Source: an uncultured Alphaproteobacteria bacterium
Lineage (GTDB): Bacteria; Pseudomonadota; Alphaproteobacteria; Rs-D84
NCBI GenBank assembly: GCA_947175875.1
Contig: CAMWON010000001.1
Coordinates: forward strand, 1 to 64,000
Direction: 5' to 3'
DNA: 64,000 bases
The notes beneath the pieces were generated by a model. That model worked only from the letters and a program-made list of their open reading frames with translations. It made no database searches and was not told the DNA's origin. Made by a program: the position numbers and the translations under genes. Positions 22,949 to 33,941 of the stretch are shown here, piece by piece; position 1 is the stretch's first letter; every line of letters begins with the position of its first letter.

Positions 22949-25198
22949 ATGGCAGAGAAGTTCAAGATTTTATCGGCCGGCGGTTCGTCCAAGGGCCTGA
23001 ATATTTTCAAGTCCAGCGCCTATAAAGAGCACGAGCGCAAACCGTTCGCGTCCCTGTTCTGGTCGTTGCGCTGGGCGATTGGAATATGGCTGGCGTGTGC
23101 GCTGGCGTTCGGATTGTCGTTTATTGCCGAGCATTTCTGGCGCTATGGTTTTTCGCCGGCCTCTTGGCGGTGGATGTGGATATATCTGGGCAATGCGGCG
23201 TCAACACTGGGGCTATCGGTGGTGGCGGAAATTCCTGCATGGATTACGCGTTGCGTTGCGCGTCCGGATTTGCCGTGCATTGCGCCGCTGTTGCCGGTGA
23301 TTGCGTATTTTTTCCTGGCCGATGCGACATTGGTCAAAGAATTTAATCCGTACGGCAACGATAAATTTTCGGAAAAGTCATCCAACAAGGCAACTGCCGA
23401 AGATATAAAGAAAATGGGTACAGACTGGAAAAACAAAGAAGGTTTGTTCAAGGGATTTATGATGGTCTTGGGTTATTTTAAAAACAAGGGCAAGACCGTA
23501 CCGCTTATGTTTGACGAAAGCTTGTCTGCGCTGCTGGTGGCGCCCCCCGGGACTGGTAAGACAGCAGGTGTTGTTATTCCTACTATTCTGGATTGTGATA
23601 ATGTATCAATGATTATTAATGACCCAAAACCGGAATTAAAACAAAGTACATCTGCATACCGTGCAACGGTTGGACCGGTATTTATTATGAACTGGGCGGG
23701 CCAGGACGACCCGGAGCGCGGAATATATTATCCGTCTTGGAATCCGCTGTCGCCCGAGCACGTACCATTTAACACCGAGCAGCGCGATTTGTACATCGAT
23801 TCCATCTGTAATGTTTTGGTTGCGGAAAAGGCGTCTTCGTCCGCGGACCCGCACTGGACAATATCCGGTCGCGCGGCATTGTCGGGAATGGTTCAATATA
23901 TAGTGTCCAAGGTTGAAAAGGCAAAGGCCGACGATTATTTTTATTCGCGCATTGCCAGCGGCACGTTTGACGCCGAAGACGCGGCGGTTCTGTCCGACTA
24001 TTACCTGTCCATGATAAACGACCCGAATGCGTACGCGGCGCATGCATTGTTACAGCGCGGCGAATTAAACGCCATGAATTACGTGCATGTCGGCACATGG
24101 GACAAAATCCCCGACGCGTGGAAGGGAAAAGAGGCGTCTTTTGCGATGATTCTGGACTGGCTGAACGCGTCCCAGATTGCGATTGCCCAGGACCTTGAAA
24201 ACCGCCGCCGCCAGGGCGACCAGATGGTGATGATGGCGGACCCGATGAAGGATTTGTTGCAGGCCGCCGTGGACGAGGCGCGCCGTTATGCATATGCGCA
24301 TCGTGCGATTCTGGAATTAACCCAGCTGGCCAACACCCCGGACAAGGAACGCGGCAGTATTCTGTCAACGGCGCTGGCCGGAATATCAATATTCCGAAAT
24401 GCGGCTGTTCGAAACCGCACCAGTCATTCTGACTTTCATTTCTCTGACATGCGCGGCCTGCGCGACCCGCGTGACGGAAAGATTAAGCCGGTTACCGTGT
24501 ATCTGTCAATTAACATGGTTGATGCAGAGGCCTTGAATCCAATCACTGCTATATTTATAGAACTGATGTCGTCATATCTGTTGGCAAACGCGCCCGAGGT
24601 CATACGTGACGGACAACGTTTGGGGCCATATCCTGTATTGTTTGTATTGGACGAAATGCCAAAAATGCAAAAGATGCAGGCGGTAATTCAGGGACCCGAC
24701 CTTGGCCGTGGTCAAAAGATATCATATCTGATAATCGGTCAAGACTTGCACCAGATTGCGGAAAAGTATGGCAACGACGCGGCGGCTACGATTATATCCA
24801 CAACCGCGGCAAAAATTATATTGCGTCAGAATGATCCGGACAGCGCGAAACGTTTTTCCGAAATGATGGGATATAAAATGAAGGTAAAAACTGATAAAGA
24901 CGGTAAGGAATCCACCAGCGAGGAATTGCTGTACACGCCGATGGATATAATGAAACTACCAGAAGGAAAGCAGCTGATTTTGATTCAGGGGCATTATAAT
25001 CGTCCGATTGAGGCGGAACAGGAAAGACATTTTGAAAACAAGACGGAAATAGAGAAGCGGCTGCATGCCAAAGTTGAAATGGGGGAAACGTCGCCGCTGC
25101 CGGAATTTTTGATACCGTCGCATCATGCAGCCATGGGGTATGGCGGCGCGCCGCGCATATATAATCCCCAAACGCACGAGGTTAAGATTTTGGCATAA
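22949..25198 (+). CDS. virD4: Type IV secretion coupling protein VirD4/TraG
   Basis: A 749-residue T4SS coupling ATPase. Membrane segments occur at ~38-60, ~75-95 and ~115-135. Walker A is VAPPGTGKTAGVVIPTI near residue 196, followed by the family motif MIINDPKPEL. Walker B is PVLFVLDEMPKM near 568, with a later IGQDLHQIAEKYG. It is separated from virB3-virB4 by 6 kb, an arrangement known from Rickettsiales, where vir genes are scattered. The protein brings substrates (protein or DNA) to the secretion channel at the inner membrane. It is closed by a strong terminator. Confidence 0.95.
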   Translation: MAEKFKILSAGGSSKGLNIFKSSAYKEHERKPFASLFWSLRWAIGIWLACALAFGLSFIAEHFWRYGFSPASWRWMWIYLGNAASTLGLSVVAEIPAWITRCVARPDLPCIAPLLPVIAYFFLADATLVKEFNPYGNDKFSEKSSNKATAEDIKKMGTDWKNKEGLFKGFMMVLGYFKNKGKTVPLMFDESLSALLVAPPGTGKTAGVVIPTILDCDNVSMIINDPKPELKQSTSAYRATVGPVFIMNWAGQDDPERGIYYPSWNPLSPEHVPFNTEQRDLYIDSICNVLVAEKASSSADPHWTISGRAALSGMVQYIVSKVEKAKADDYFYSRIASGTFDAEDAAVLSDYYLSMINDPNAYAAHALLQRGELNAMNYVHVGTWDKIPDAWKGKEASFAMILDWLNASQIAIAQDLENRRRQGDQMVMMADPMKDLLQAAVDEARRYAYAHRAILELTQLANTPDKERGSILSTALAGISIFRNAAVRNRTSHSDFHFSDMRGLRDPRDGKIKPVTVYLSINMVDAEALNPITAIFIELMSSYLLANAPEVIRDGQRLGPYPVLFVLDEMPKMQKMQAVIQGPDLGRGQKISYLIIGQDLHQIAEKYGNDAAATIISTTAAKIILRQNDPDSAKRFSEMMGYKMKVKTDKDGKESTSEELLYTPMDIMKLPEGKQLILIQGHYNRPIEAEQERHFENKTEIEKRLHAKVEMGETSPLPEFLIPSHHAAMGYGGAPRIYNPQTHEVKILA

Positions 25199-25225
25199 AA
25201 ACACCGGCATTTGCCGGTGTTTTTA
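25197..25225. terminator. Terminator between virD4 and ybaB
   Basis: ACACCGGCATTTGCCGGTGT hairpin with A-run and T-run, functional in both directions for the converging genes. Confidence 0.88.
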
Positions 25226-25240
25226 TGTGTTTTTTACGCC

Positions 25241-25540
25241 CTATTCCGGCATCGGCATGCCGGCCGTTGCATCGCCCATAATCTTGTCGATTGTGGCGTC
25301 GGCTTTGGCTTTTGCGTCACGAAAGGCGGCGGTAACGGCGTCGGCGATTGCCTCTGCCCCGGCGGCCGCCAGCGCATCGCTGATTTTGAAATCCTTTAAA
25401 TCATATTTGCCGGTCATCGTCACGATGCATGCGCCGTCGTTCGAGATTCCGCGAACCGTTGTCTTGTCCAGCAAATCCTGCGCGGCGGATACCCTGTCCT
25501 GCAGTTCGCGCGCCTGTGCCATAAATGATTCCATATCCAT
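25241..25540 (-). CDS. ybaB: YbaB/EbfC nucleoid-associated protein
   Basis: 99 residues with the YbaB pattern: an N-terminal helix (FMAQARELQDRVSAAQDLL), a central strand region (GACIVTMTGKYDLKDFKIS) and a C-terminal helix (AVTAAFRDAKAKADATIDKIMG). It is usually encoded next to dnaX and recR, which are not here. It binds DNA as a dimer. It lies downstream of pnp on the same strand with a 53-nt gap, so it may be read from the pnp promoter. Confidence 0.88.
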   Translation of the reverse strand: MDMESFMAQARELQDRVSAAQDLLDKTTVRGISNDGACIVTMTGKYDLKDFKISDALAAAGAEAIADAVTAAFRDAKAKADATIDKIMGDATAGMPMPE

Positions 25541-25593
25541 TTTATTCCCCTCGCATTTTTTTTGCCGCCGGACACGCCGGCGGCATGTGTCAC

Positions 25594-27780
25594 TTATTCG
25601 GCCTTGGCCGCCTCGGCGCCCGTTTTCTGGTCAATGCCGACCATGGACATACGGGTCTTGCCGCGCTTGTCCGCGCCCAGGTATTTTACAAACACCTTGT
25701 CGCCTTCCTTGTAGCCGGCGTCTTCTATCTTTTCCAGACGCTTGCCGGTAATTTCGGAAATGTGAACCATCGATTCAAATCCGTTCATGATTTTTACGAA
25801 CAGACCGAAATCCTTGACCCCCGACACCGTGCCGGCGTAAATCTGGCCGACTTCTGGCTCGGCGACGATTTCCTTGATGCGGCGGATGGCCTCGTCCGCA
25901 TCTTCTTTTGCAACCGCCATAATCTTGACGGTGCCGTCGTCTTCCAGGTCAATGTTTGTGTTCGTTTCACGTGTCAATGCCTGAATCACGCTGCCGCCTT
26001 TGCCGATAACCTCGCGGACCTTGTCCGGATTGATTTTCATCATGTACATCTGGGGTGCGTATTCGGACACTTTCTCGCGCGGGGTGGAAATAGCCGCATT
26101 GATTTTGCCCAGAATGTGCATACGGCCGGCCTTTGCCTGTTCCAACGCCTTTTCCATGATTTCGAACGTGATGGACGTGATTTTGATGTCCATCTGCAGG
26201 GCCGTGATACCGCGGTCGGTACCGGTTACCTTAAAGTCCATGTCGCCCAGGTGGTCTTCGTCGCCCAGAATGTCGGTCAATACCGCGTAATCATCGCCTT
26301 CTTTAATCAGGCCCATCGCGATACCTGCAACCGGACGCGTCAACGGAACGCCGCCGTCCATCATGGCCAGTGTCGCGCCGCATGTCGTCGCCATGGACGA
26401 AGAACCGTTGGATTCCAGAATGTCCGATACAACGCGGATTACATAGTCAAACTGTGCACGTGTCGGCACCATCGGGTGCAGTGCGCGCCATGCCAGGTTT
26501 CCGTGACCCAGTTCGCGGCGCGACGGGGATTTCAGACCCTTGCATTCGCCGACGGAATAACCCGGGAAGTTATAGTTCAGGAAGAAGTCTTTTTCCTCTG
26601 CCCCGTCCAGTGTTTCAATCGGCAGCGCATCCTTGCCGCCGCCCAGTGTCAACGACACCAGCGCCTGCGTTTCGCCACGTGTGAACAGTGCCGACCCGTG
26701 TGCGCGCGGCAGAACGCCCAGTTCAATTTCAATCGGACGAACCGTTTTTGTGTCGCGGCCGTCGATACGTGGCTTGCCCGCCAGAATATTGCCGCGCATG
26801 ATGCGTGCGGTGATGTTTTCAACAATTTCGTCCGCAAACGATTCCAGTGTGGACGCGGCGACGGTCGTATCCGGGAACAGTTCCGGTATCATCGCCTTGG
26901 CCGCGGTGTGGATTTCGGCCAGTGTATCCAGACGGACCAGTTTTTCCTTTATCGCCAGCGCCGCCTCGATATCGCCGGCGAATTTTTCAAACGCGGATTC
27001 CATTTCAATGTATTCCGCAGACTTTTCCGGTGTCGCCCAGCGTTCCTTGCCCGCCTTCTCGGCCAGTTCGTTGATTGCGCCAATAACCGCCTGCTGTGCG
27101 TCGAATCCGAACTTTACCGCGCCCAGTGTCGTTGCCTCGTCCAGTTCGCCGATTTCAGATTCAACCATCAGAACGCCGTCCTTGGTCGCCGCGACAACCA
27201 AATCCATTTCGGAATCTTCCGTGAATTTGCGTGACGGGTTCAATACGTACGCACCATCCGCATAGCCGACGCGCGCCGCGCCAATCGGACCCTGGAACGG
27301 AACACCCGACAACGCCAGCGCCGCGCTGGACGCAATCATCGCCAGAATATCCGGCTGGTTCTTTTTATCGTATGAAAATACCTGTGCGATAATCTGAACC
27401 TTGTTCTTAAACGTTTCCGGGAACAGCGGGCGAATCGGGCGGTCAATCAAACGAGCCGTCAATGTTTCGGCGGTCGATGCCTTGCCCTCGCGGCGGTCGC
27501 GGGAACCCGGAATGCGGCCGGCCGACGCATACTTTTCCTGATAGTCAACGGTCAGCGGAAAGAAATCCTGGCCCTCTACCGCGGATTTTTCCGCGCATAC
27601 GGTCGCCAACACCATTGTTCCGCCCATCGTCGCCAGAACGGCGCCGTTCGCCTGTTTCGCCAGGCGGCCCGTCTCCAGACGCAGTGTTTCATCCCCATAC
27701 GGGATTTCAACCACGACCGGGTTGTTTAATTTCTGGGTCTGCTGACCCTTTTCGTCTTTGTTAAACATTCCAAACAACAT
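25594..27780 (-). CDS. pnp: Polynucleotide phosphorylase
   Basis: A full-length 728-residue enzyme. Two RNase PH domains occupy ~20-145 and ~310-550, with the catalytic region GSALFTRGETQALVSLTLG and GIAMGLIKEGDDYAVLTDILGDEDHLGDMDFKV. The KH domain (IGKGGSVIQALTRE) is near 566 and the S1 domain (VGQIYAGTVSGVKDFGLFVKI) near 628. The start at 27780 is chosen for the GGAG 8 nt upstream. It degrades RNA 3' to 5' by phosphorolysis. rpsO, often its neighbour, is far away at 52078. See the leader entry for its likely control. Confidence 0.97.
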   Translation of the reverse strand: MLFGMFNKDEKGQQTQKLNNPVVVEIPYGDETLRLETGRLAKQANGAVLATMGGTMVLATVCAEKSAVEGQDFFPLTVDYQEKYASAGRIPGSRDRREGKASTAETLTARLIDRPIRPLFPETFKNKVQIIAQVFSYDKKNQPDILAMIASSAALALSGVPFQGPIGAARVGYADGAYVLNPSRKFTEDSEMDLVVAATKDGVLMVESEIGELDEATTLGAVKFGFDAQQAVIGAINELAEKAGKERWATPEKSAEYIEMESAFEKFAGDIEAALAIKEKLVRLDTLAEIHTAAKAMIPELFPDTTVAASTLESFADEIVENITARIMRGNILAGKPRIDGRDTKTVRPIEIELGVLPRAHGSALFTRGETQALVSLTLGGGKDALPIETLDGAEEKDFFLNYNFPGYSVGECKGLKSPSRRELGHGNLAWRALHPMVPTRAQFDYVIRVVSDILESNGSSSMATTCGATLAMMDGGVPLTRPVAGIAMGLIKEGDDYAVLTDILGDEDHLGDMDFKVTGTDRGITALQMDIKITSITFEIMEKALEQAKAGRMHILGKINAAISTPREKVSEYAPQMYMMKINPDKVREVIGKGGSVIQALTRETNTNIDLEDDGTVKIMAVAKEDADEAIRRIKEIVAEPEVGQIYAGTVSGVKDFGLFVKIMNGFESMVHISEITGKRLEKIEDAGYKEGDKVFVKYLGADKRGKTRMSMVGIDQKTGAEAAKAE

Positions 27781-27781
27781 A

Positions 27782-27917
27782 TTTTTTCTCCATGTTATTG
27801 TTGATTTTTGTGCGGAGAAAAATCATTCGTTTCTGCGTTCGTGTCGATTTAAACGCACAAAAGAATAATTTTCAGCCCCGCACCATTTGATTATAGATTA
27901 TATTTGGACCAATGCAA
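27782..27917 (-). promoter_or_regulatory. pnp promoter and SD-sequestering leader stem
   Basis: Minus-strand promoter TTGCAT (plus positions 27912-27917), 16 nt, TATAAT (27890-27895). The mRNA leader has TTTTTCTCC (plus 27814-27822) that can pair with GGAGAAAAA (27783-27791), which is the ribosome binding site of pnp. This stem could be the target of RNase III/PNPase autoregulation as in enterobacteria; that part is inference. Confidence 0.5.
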
Positions 27918-27943
27918 ATAAAATAAGCGGCCGTTGCCGCCGC

Positions 27944-28678
27944 TTATTCATTCGCCGCCTGGTACAGACGAATATATTCAAATACCGTTTTCATAATTAA
28001 ACTGCCGGCGCCGCGCTTGTTTAAAAATTTCAGTGCGGCCATCAAATCTGTGTGCATGTCGCAAAACGCCGCACTTTCCCAGTCGATAAACGTCACAATG
28101 TCGCCTGTGTCGGGGTTTATGGCAAAGTTTCCGCCGATATCGTTGTGGCACCATCCATAGAACATTCCGGGTTTTGCGCCGGCCGGTTTTAAATGTCGTA
28201 TGGATTCGGGGTCAGAGCGCCCTATTTCAAACAAAAACGCGGCCAGCTGGGCGGCAATCTTATCCTCGTGCCGCAGGATTGTTTCCGTATCCAAATCGGC
28301 CAGTGTTTTCCCCGGAAAGAATTCGTATTTCAGCGCGTCCATTCCGTTAAACCGGCGCAGTTCCATTTTGGGGATGCGAACGGGTGATATTTCACGAAAC
28401 GCGTCAGCAAACATTTTTTCGCGCCGTGGTGTGTCGGCTTTGGCCGCGACCAGCGGGAATTTGTATCCGATTTCATCGTCCAGAACGACAATAATCTTTT
28501 TCATTCCCCCATGGCCCGAATAAGTCCGAACGCGTGCGTTCGGACGCCCGGCGTCACGCCGCGCGTAATCGATGTATTGATTGATGTTGTAATTCAGGCG
28601 TGTACGCACGCGGTGGCGTATTTTTTTATCCGGTATAAATCCGCAGACAATGTTTGCCGCCGTTTGTTTTATGCCCAT
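27944..28678 (-). CDS. Aminoglycoside phosphotransferase/choline-kinase-like protein
   Basis: A 244-residue kinase-like fold. The conserved Brenner-type motif appears as WCHNDIGGNFAINPDTGDIV near residue 180 (H-x-D-x-x-x-x-N) and the metal-binding aspartate in FIDWESAAF near 201. An acidic/lysine pair earlier may be K73 (GYKFPLVAAK). The start overlaps the sspB stop (TAATG). The substrate is unknown; LPS-core, sugar or choline kinases share this pattern. The N-terminus (IKQTAANIVCGFIPDKKIRH) resembles sugar/LPS-linked kinases. A GC-rich hairpin behind it is the probable end of the transcript. Confidence 0.7.
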   Translation of the reverse strand: MGIKQTAANIVCGFIPDKKIRHRVRTRLNYNINQYIDYARRDAGRPNARVRTYSGHGGMKKIIVVLDDEIGYKFPLVAAKADTPRREKMFADAFREISPVRIPKMELRRFNGMDALKYEFFPGKTLADLDTETILRHEDKIAAQLAAFLFEIGRSDPESIRHLKPAGAKPGMFYGWCHNDIGGNFAINPDTGDIVTFIDWESAAFCDMHTDLMAALKFLNKRGAGSLIMKTVFEYIRLYQAANE

Positions 28679-29142
28679 TATTTGTTCCTGTTTTTGCGAA
28701 ATTCATCCAAAGACACGACGCGGCCCGGGTCTGCGACGGTTCCGGGTTTTTCATCCAGCGGCAGTTCCATGTCGTTGTCGGCGGCGGGCGTCGCCTTTGG
28801 GTGGAACGACAGCATAAAGTCAACGGACGGGTCTTTGAATTCGACTAGTGCGGAAAACGGCACGCGTATGAAGAACGGCCGTCCGTCAAATGTTAATTGA
28901 ACACCGAACTCCTTGTCCGACACGTGCAGGTTGTTATAGGAATACTGCAACACAATCGTCATTATGTCCGGATAGCGTATGCGCAGGAAATCCGGCAGAA
29001 CCACGCCCGCATCGCGTGTCTTGAACGTGATGAAAAAATGCGTCCCGTCGCCCAGGCCGTTAATCTGGGCATGAACCAAGGCGTCTTTGACAACGGTTTT
29101 CAGCGCGTTGTCCAACAATGTTTGATAGTCTATCTTGCTCAT
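28678..29142 (-). CDS. sspB: ClpXP adaptor SspB (alphaproteobacterial type)
   Basis: 154 residues. The compact fold region (THFFITFKTRDAGVVLPDFL, then YPDIMTIVLQYSYNNLHV, then FGVQLTFDGRPFFIRVPFSAL) is diagnostic. The flexible tail ends with VVSLDEFRKN, the ClpX-docking module. SspB delivers ssrA-tagged and other substrates to ClpXP. It is in an operon with the downstream kinase-like gene (1-nt overlap); recF lies 12 nt upstream, so the three may be cotranscribed. Confidence 0.93.
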   Translation of the reverse strand: MSKIDYQTLLDNALKTVVKDALVHAQINGLGDGTHFFITFKTRDAGVVLPDFLRIRYPDIMTIVLQYSYNNLHVSDKEFGVQLTFDGRPFFIRVPFSALVEFKDPSVDFMLSFHPKATPAADNDMELPLDEKPGTVADPGRVVSLDEFRKNRNK

Positions 29143-29154
29143 GTTCCATAAATC

Positions 29155-30222
29155 CTATTGCACCAGTATATTATTTATTTCGCCATCCGCGCAAGCAACA
29201 AATGCCGCGTCGCCGATATCCGCAAACACATCCGGGTCCAGACCGGTCGCCCAAACCTGGGCGTCGGCCGCGGACAACGCCGCAAACAGGCGCGTGCGCG
29301 CCGCGGCGTCCAGATGGGCGGCCGCCTCGTCCAGCAGTATTATCGGCCGCATGGATGTCTTTGCGTGCATCAGACGCGCATGCGCCAAAATCAAATCCAG
29401 TAAAACGGATTTTTGCTGGCCCGTACTGGTCAAATGCGCCGGCAGGCCCAATGCGTTATTGAACACGCCAAAGTCCGATTTGTGCGGTCCGTCAAGGACC
29501 ATTTTGTCGCCCTGTAACATTCTGTTCTCGTGCAGGTATGCCAGATACTTCCCCTCGGCCCCCGGACCGTCGGCCAGAACCATGTTTTCAACCAAGCCTG
29601 ACACGGACACGGCGGCGGATTGTAAAAAATAATTAACCTCGCCCGCGTACTGAATGCGTGCGGCGGCGATTGCAACGGCCACGGCGGCAATCTGGGTGTC
29701 CAGCGCATCAATCCAGCGTGCGTCGCCGCCGTTTTTCAGTGCCGCCGCCCGTTCCGACATCAGTTTGGAAAAGCGTGCCACGCGTCCGGAATGGTGTCCG
29801 TCAAACGCAGCGGCGAGCCTGTCGAAAAACGCGCGCCGTTCGGCGGCCGCATCGACAAACAGGCGGTCCTCGCGCGGGGTAATCCACACCACGCGCAGCC
29901 GCGCCGCCAAATCCGGCAGGCGCGCCGCATCGCCATCGATACGCGCGCGTCTGTTGGCGTCGCCCGCCGCATATGTTACGGCGATTTCCGTATCGTCGTT
30001 CAATACCGCATGCGCGGAAAATCCGTTTGTTCCAAACCGCGCGATATCAGACATTGCCGCGCCGCGCATTCCGCGGTCGCCGGCCAGCATTGACACCGCC
30101 TCTAAAATTGCGGTCTTTCCCGCGCCGTTTGGGCCTGTAATAATAATATTGCGCCGCCCACCGGTCTCTATTCGTCCCAGTGCATGATTTCTAAAATCGG
30201 TTAAGGTCAGCCTTTCTATCAT
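29155..30222 (-). CDS. recF: Recombination/gap-repair protein RecF
   Basis: 355 residues from the ATG at 30222. The N-terminus MIERLTLTDFRNH is the family start, and a 45-codon in-frame upstream extension is not conserved. Walker A is GPNGAGKT (residues 30-37). The signature-like STGQQKSVLLDLILAHARL and Walker B PIILLDEAAAHLD follow. RecF loads RecA at gaps with RecO and RecR. dnaA, dnaN and gyrB, its frequent neighbours, are absent from the window. Confidence 0.94.
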   Translation of the reverse strand: MIERLTLTDFRNHALGRIETGGRRNIIITGPNGAGKTAILEAVSMLAGDRGMRGAAMSDIARFGTNGFSAHAVLNDDTEIAVTYAAGDANRRARIDGDAARLPDLAARLRVVWITPREDRLFVDAAAERRAFFDRLAAAFDGHHSGRVARFSKLMSERAAALKNGGDARWIDALDTQIAAVAVAIAAARIQYAGEVNYFLQSAAVSVSGLVENMVLADGPGAEGKYLAYLHENRMLQGDKMVLDGPHKSDFGVFNNALGLPAHLTSTGQQKSVLLDLILAHARLMHAKTSMRPIILLDEAAAHLDAAARTRLFAALSAADAQVWATGLDPDVFADIGDAAFVACADGEINNILVQ

Positions 30223-30283
30223 CGGCCCGATATTACAAATATTTTTTGAAAAAAACAAGGCCGGTAATTCCGGCCCCGTGTCT

Positions 30284-31420
<1,137 letters not shown>

Positions 31421-31458
31421 TTATTTGACTATTCGGATATTGTGGTAATATTGGCGCC

Positions 31459-31794
31459 ATGAGAAACACCATAAAGCAGCATCAGCATTTTTTAATGGCC
31501 GAAACCGATGAAACGGCGCGCAGTTCTTTTTTTCTTATCCGCATGCGCGCGGCGCGTCTGCCGGACGACCCGCAGTACGGCCTGGTCGTGACAAAGCGCA
31601 TGTTTAAACATGCCGTTGACCGCAACCGGGCAAAGCGTCTGTTGCGCGACTGGATTGCGTATAATGAGAAACTGATGCGTCCCGACCGCGACTATATATT
31701 CATTGTCCGCCGCGATATTTTAAAGGCTACGCGCACAGACGGCCGCGTCGCGATGAAAAAAGCGCTGCGGTATTTAAGCAAACTTGATGTCTAA
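31459..31794 (+). CDS. rnpA: Ribonuclease P protein component
   Basis: 111 residues with the family signature [27 protein letters not shown] (RNR motif near residue 55). The promoter candidate TTGACT (31425-31430) with a TAATAT -10 fits the short gap. rpmH, which almost always precedes rnpA, is not found between 31333 and 31459. The next gene yidD overlaps, as usual. RnpA binds the leader of pre-tRNA together with the RNA subunit. Confidence 0.93.
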   Translation: MRNTIKQHQHFLMAETDETARSSFFLIRMRAARLPDDPQYGLVVTKRMFKHAVDRNRAKRLLRDWIAYNEKLMRPDRDYIFIVRRDILKATRTDGRVAMKKALRYLSKLDV

Positions 31795-32002
31795 AATCGC
31801 CATCGCCCTTATCCGATTTTATCAAAAATGCATATCGCCTGTAATCGGCGGCCGTGCGGCGTGCCGTTTTACCCCGTCGTGCAGCGAATACACACGCATC
31901 GCGATAGAGCGCCATGGCGTCGTTCGCGGTTGCGTGATGGGTGTGCGCCGTATTTTGCGCTGTCGACCGGGCGGTGGATGCGGATACGACCCAGTGCCTT
32001 GA
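31787..32002 (+). CDS. yidD: Membrane protein insertion efficiency factor YidD
   Basis: 71 residues, with the family core [10 protein letters not shown] near the start, [19 protein letters not shown] in the middle and [10 protein letters not shown] at the end. All characteristic cysteines are present. ATG 31787 is preferred over the TTG one codon earlier. It overlaps rnpA by 8 nt. yidC, normally next, is absent here; accB follows. Confidence 0.93.
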   Translation: MSKIAIALIRFYQKCISPVIGGRAACRFTPSCSEYTRIAIERHGVVRGCVMGVRRILRCRPGGGCGYDPVP

Positions 32003-32064
32003 CAAGTTTGTCGTTTGTGGTAAAATTCCACCAAGATTAAAACCAAAACCATAAGGATTTTAAA

Positions 32065-32514
32065 ATGTCTTTTCGTGCAAACGTAGAAAACATGTCTAAA
32101 ATAATGGACGACATGGGTATTACGGAGCTGGATTTGGAACGTCAGTTCCTGTTTGGCGTTTATCGCAAACACATTCATTTGTCCAAGCAGCAGGCGGCGC
32201 CAACGGTCGCGATGCCGAATTTCCCGGTTGCGGCGGACGCAAAACAGACCAACAGCGCGCCTGCGGAAAACGCCGTCACCGGATACGCGCTGAAATCGCC
32301 GATGGTCGGTGTCGCATACCTGGCGCCGGAGCCGGGGGCAAAGCCGTTCACAACGGTCGGTGCGCATATCAAGGCGGGCGATACAGTCGCATTGGTTGAG
32401 GCCATGAAGACGTTCAACCCGATTAAGTCCGATAAAGACGGTGTTGTTAAGGAAATCTTGGTCACGGACGGTGCGGCCGTTGAATTTGACCAGCCGCTGA
32501 TTGTAATCGAATAA
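32065..32514 (+). CDS. accB: Biotin carboxyl carrier protein of acetyl-CoA carboxylase
   Basis: 149 residues. The N-terminal helix and Ala/Pro-rich linker are followed by the biotinyl domain from ~70 on. The biotin site reads [10 protein letters not shown], with the acceptor lysine near residue 115; threonine replaces the common methionine after it, giving AMKT instead of AMKM, a known variation of BCCPs. It is 8 nt upstream of accC in one operon, supplying malonyl-CoA for fatty acid synthesis (fabD and fabG at 55 kb). Confidence 0.95.
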   Translation: MSFRANVENMSKIMDDMGITELDLERQFLFGVYRKHIHLSKQQAAPTVAMPNFPVAADAKQTNSAPAENAVTGYALKSPMVGVAYLAPEPGAKPFTTVGAHIKAGDTVALVEAMKTFNPIKSDKDGVVKEILVTDGAAVEFDQPLIVIE

Positions 32515-32522
32515 TAAAAGCC

Positions 32523-33908
32523 ATGTCACAGATAAAGAAAGTTTTAATCGCGAACCGCGGGGAAATCGCCCTGCGCATAATTCGCGCATGCCGCGACATG
32601 GGCATACGAACCGTCGCGGTGTATTCGACCGTTGATAAAAACGCAATGCACGTGCAGTTGGCCGATGAATCCGTGTGTATCGGGCCGGGCCCGTCGCGCG
32701 ATTCTTATTTGAATGAATCGGCCATTTTGACGGCGGCATTGTTAACCAACGCCGATGCGATTCATCCCGGATACGGATTTTTGTCGGAACGCGCGGACTT
32801 TGCGCGCAAGGTTGCAAACCACGGCTTGATTTGGATTGGGCCCGACGCCGACATGATTGAACGCATGGGCGACAAGGTTAATGCAAAGCGCACGGCGATT
32901 GAATGCGGTCTGCCGGTGGTCCCCGGTTCCGAAGGTGCGGTCGATTCCTTGGAATCCGCACTGGCGTGGGGTGAAAAAATCGGATATCCGGTAATGCTGA
33001 AGGCGTCTGCCGGCGGCGGTGGTCGCGGTATGCGCCCTGTTCACAATGCGGACGAAATGGCGGAGGCGTTCCAGATTACAAAGCAGGAGGCAAAATCCGG
33101 CTTTGGCGACGACACGCTGTATATGGAAAAGCTGCTGTTGCATCCACGCCACATTGAATTCCAGGTGCTGGGTGACAAACACGGCAACGTTGTGATTTTT
33201 GGTGAACGCGACTGCAGCTTGCAGCGTAAAAACCAAAAGGTTATGGAGGAATGTCCGGCCGCGGCGCTGACCCAGAAACAGCGCGACGACATGATAGAGG
33301 TCTGCAAAACGGCGGCGAAAAAGATGGGATACACCAACGCCGGCACGTTTGAGTTTATGTTTGAGGACGGAAAATTCTATTTCCTGGAAATGAACACGCG
33401 TCTTCAGGTGGAACACCCCGTGACCGAAATGGTTTACGGCGTTGACTTGGTGCGCGAGCAGATTCGCGTTGCCGCGGGCGAGAAACTGGGCTATACCCAG
33501 TCGAACGTTGTTCCGCACGGTCATGCGATAGAGTTCCGTATCAATGCCGAAGACCCCGACAACTTTACGCCCAATCCCGGCAAGATAACGCTGTACGCGC
33601 CGTCGGGTGGCCTGGGGGTGCGTGTGGACAGTGCGGTTTATACCGGATACACAATTCCGCCGACCTATGATTCCATGATTGCGAAATTGATTGTTCATGC
33701 ACAGTCCCGTCCGGCATGCATCATGCGCGCCCAGCGTGCGTTGGACGAATTCGTGATAGAGGGGGTCAAAACAACCATACCGCTGCAGCGCAGATTGCTT
33801 AACAACGGCGATGTTCGGAAATTGAAATTTGACAACCACTGGCTGGAAGAATATTTGAAATCGGACGCCGCAAAAAAAGATGCCGACGTAAAATCGGACG
33901 AAGAGTAA
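32523..33908 (+). CDS. accC: Biotin carboxylase subunit of acetyl-CoA carboxylase
   Basis: A 461-residue ATP-grasp enzyme. The N-terminus [20 protein letters not shown], the glycine-rich loop [12 protein letters not shown] and the catalytic stretch [16 protein letters not shown] are all intact. It carboxylates biotin on AccB with ATP and bicarbonate. The C-terminal tail is lysine- and aspartate-rich. It is followed by a strong terminator. Confidence 0.97.
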   Translation: MSQIKKVLIANRGEIALRIIRACRDMGIRTVAVYSTVDKNAMHVQLADESVCIGPGPSRDSYLNESAILTAALLTNADAIHPGYGFLSERADFARKVANHGLIWIGPDADMIERMGDKVNAKRTAIECGLPVVPGSEGAVDSLESALAWGEKIGYPVMLKASAGGGGRGMRPVHNADEMAEAFQITKQEAKSGFGDDTLYMEKLLLHPRHIEFQVLGDKHGNVVIFGERDCSLQRKNQKVMEECPAAALTQKQRDDMIEVCKTAAKKMGYTNAGTFEFMFEDGKFYFLEMNTRLQVEHPVTEMVYGVDLVREQIRVAAGEKLGYTQSNVVPHGHAIEFRINAEDPDNFTPNPGKITLYAPSGGLGVRVDSAVYTGYTIPPTYDSMIAKLIVHAQSRPACIMRAQRALDEFVIEGVKTTIPLQRRLLNNGDVRKLKFDNHWLEEYLKSDAAKKDADVKSDEE

Positions 33909-33940
33909 AAAAAACACCGGCAATCGCCGGTGTTTTTTTT
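33907..33940. terminator. Terminator of accBC
   Basis: ACACCGGCAATCGCCGGTGT hairpin followed by eight Ts. Confidence 0.9.
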
Positions 33941-33941
33941 A

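Noticed and set aside
25525..27234. 569-aa plus-strand frame opposite pnp
   Set aside because: PNPase on the minus strand is certain and the antisense product is low-complexity (His, Arg, Phe, Cys rich).
32742..33923. 393-aa minus-strand frame opposite accC
   Set aside because: AccC has all conserved motifs on the plus strand; the antisense product resembles no protein family.
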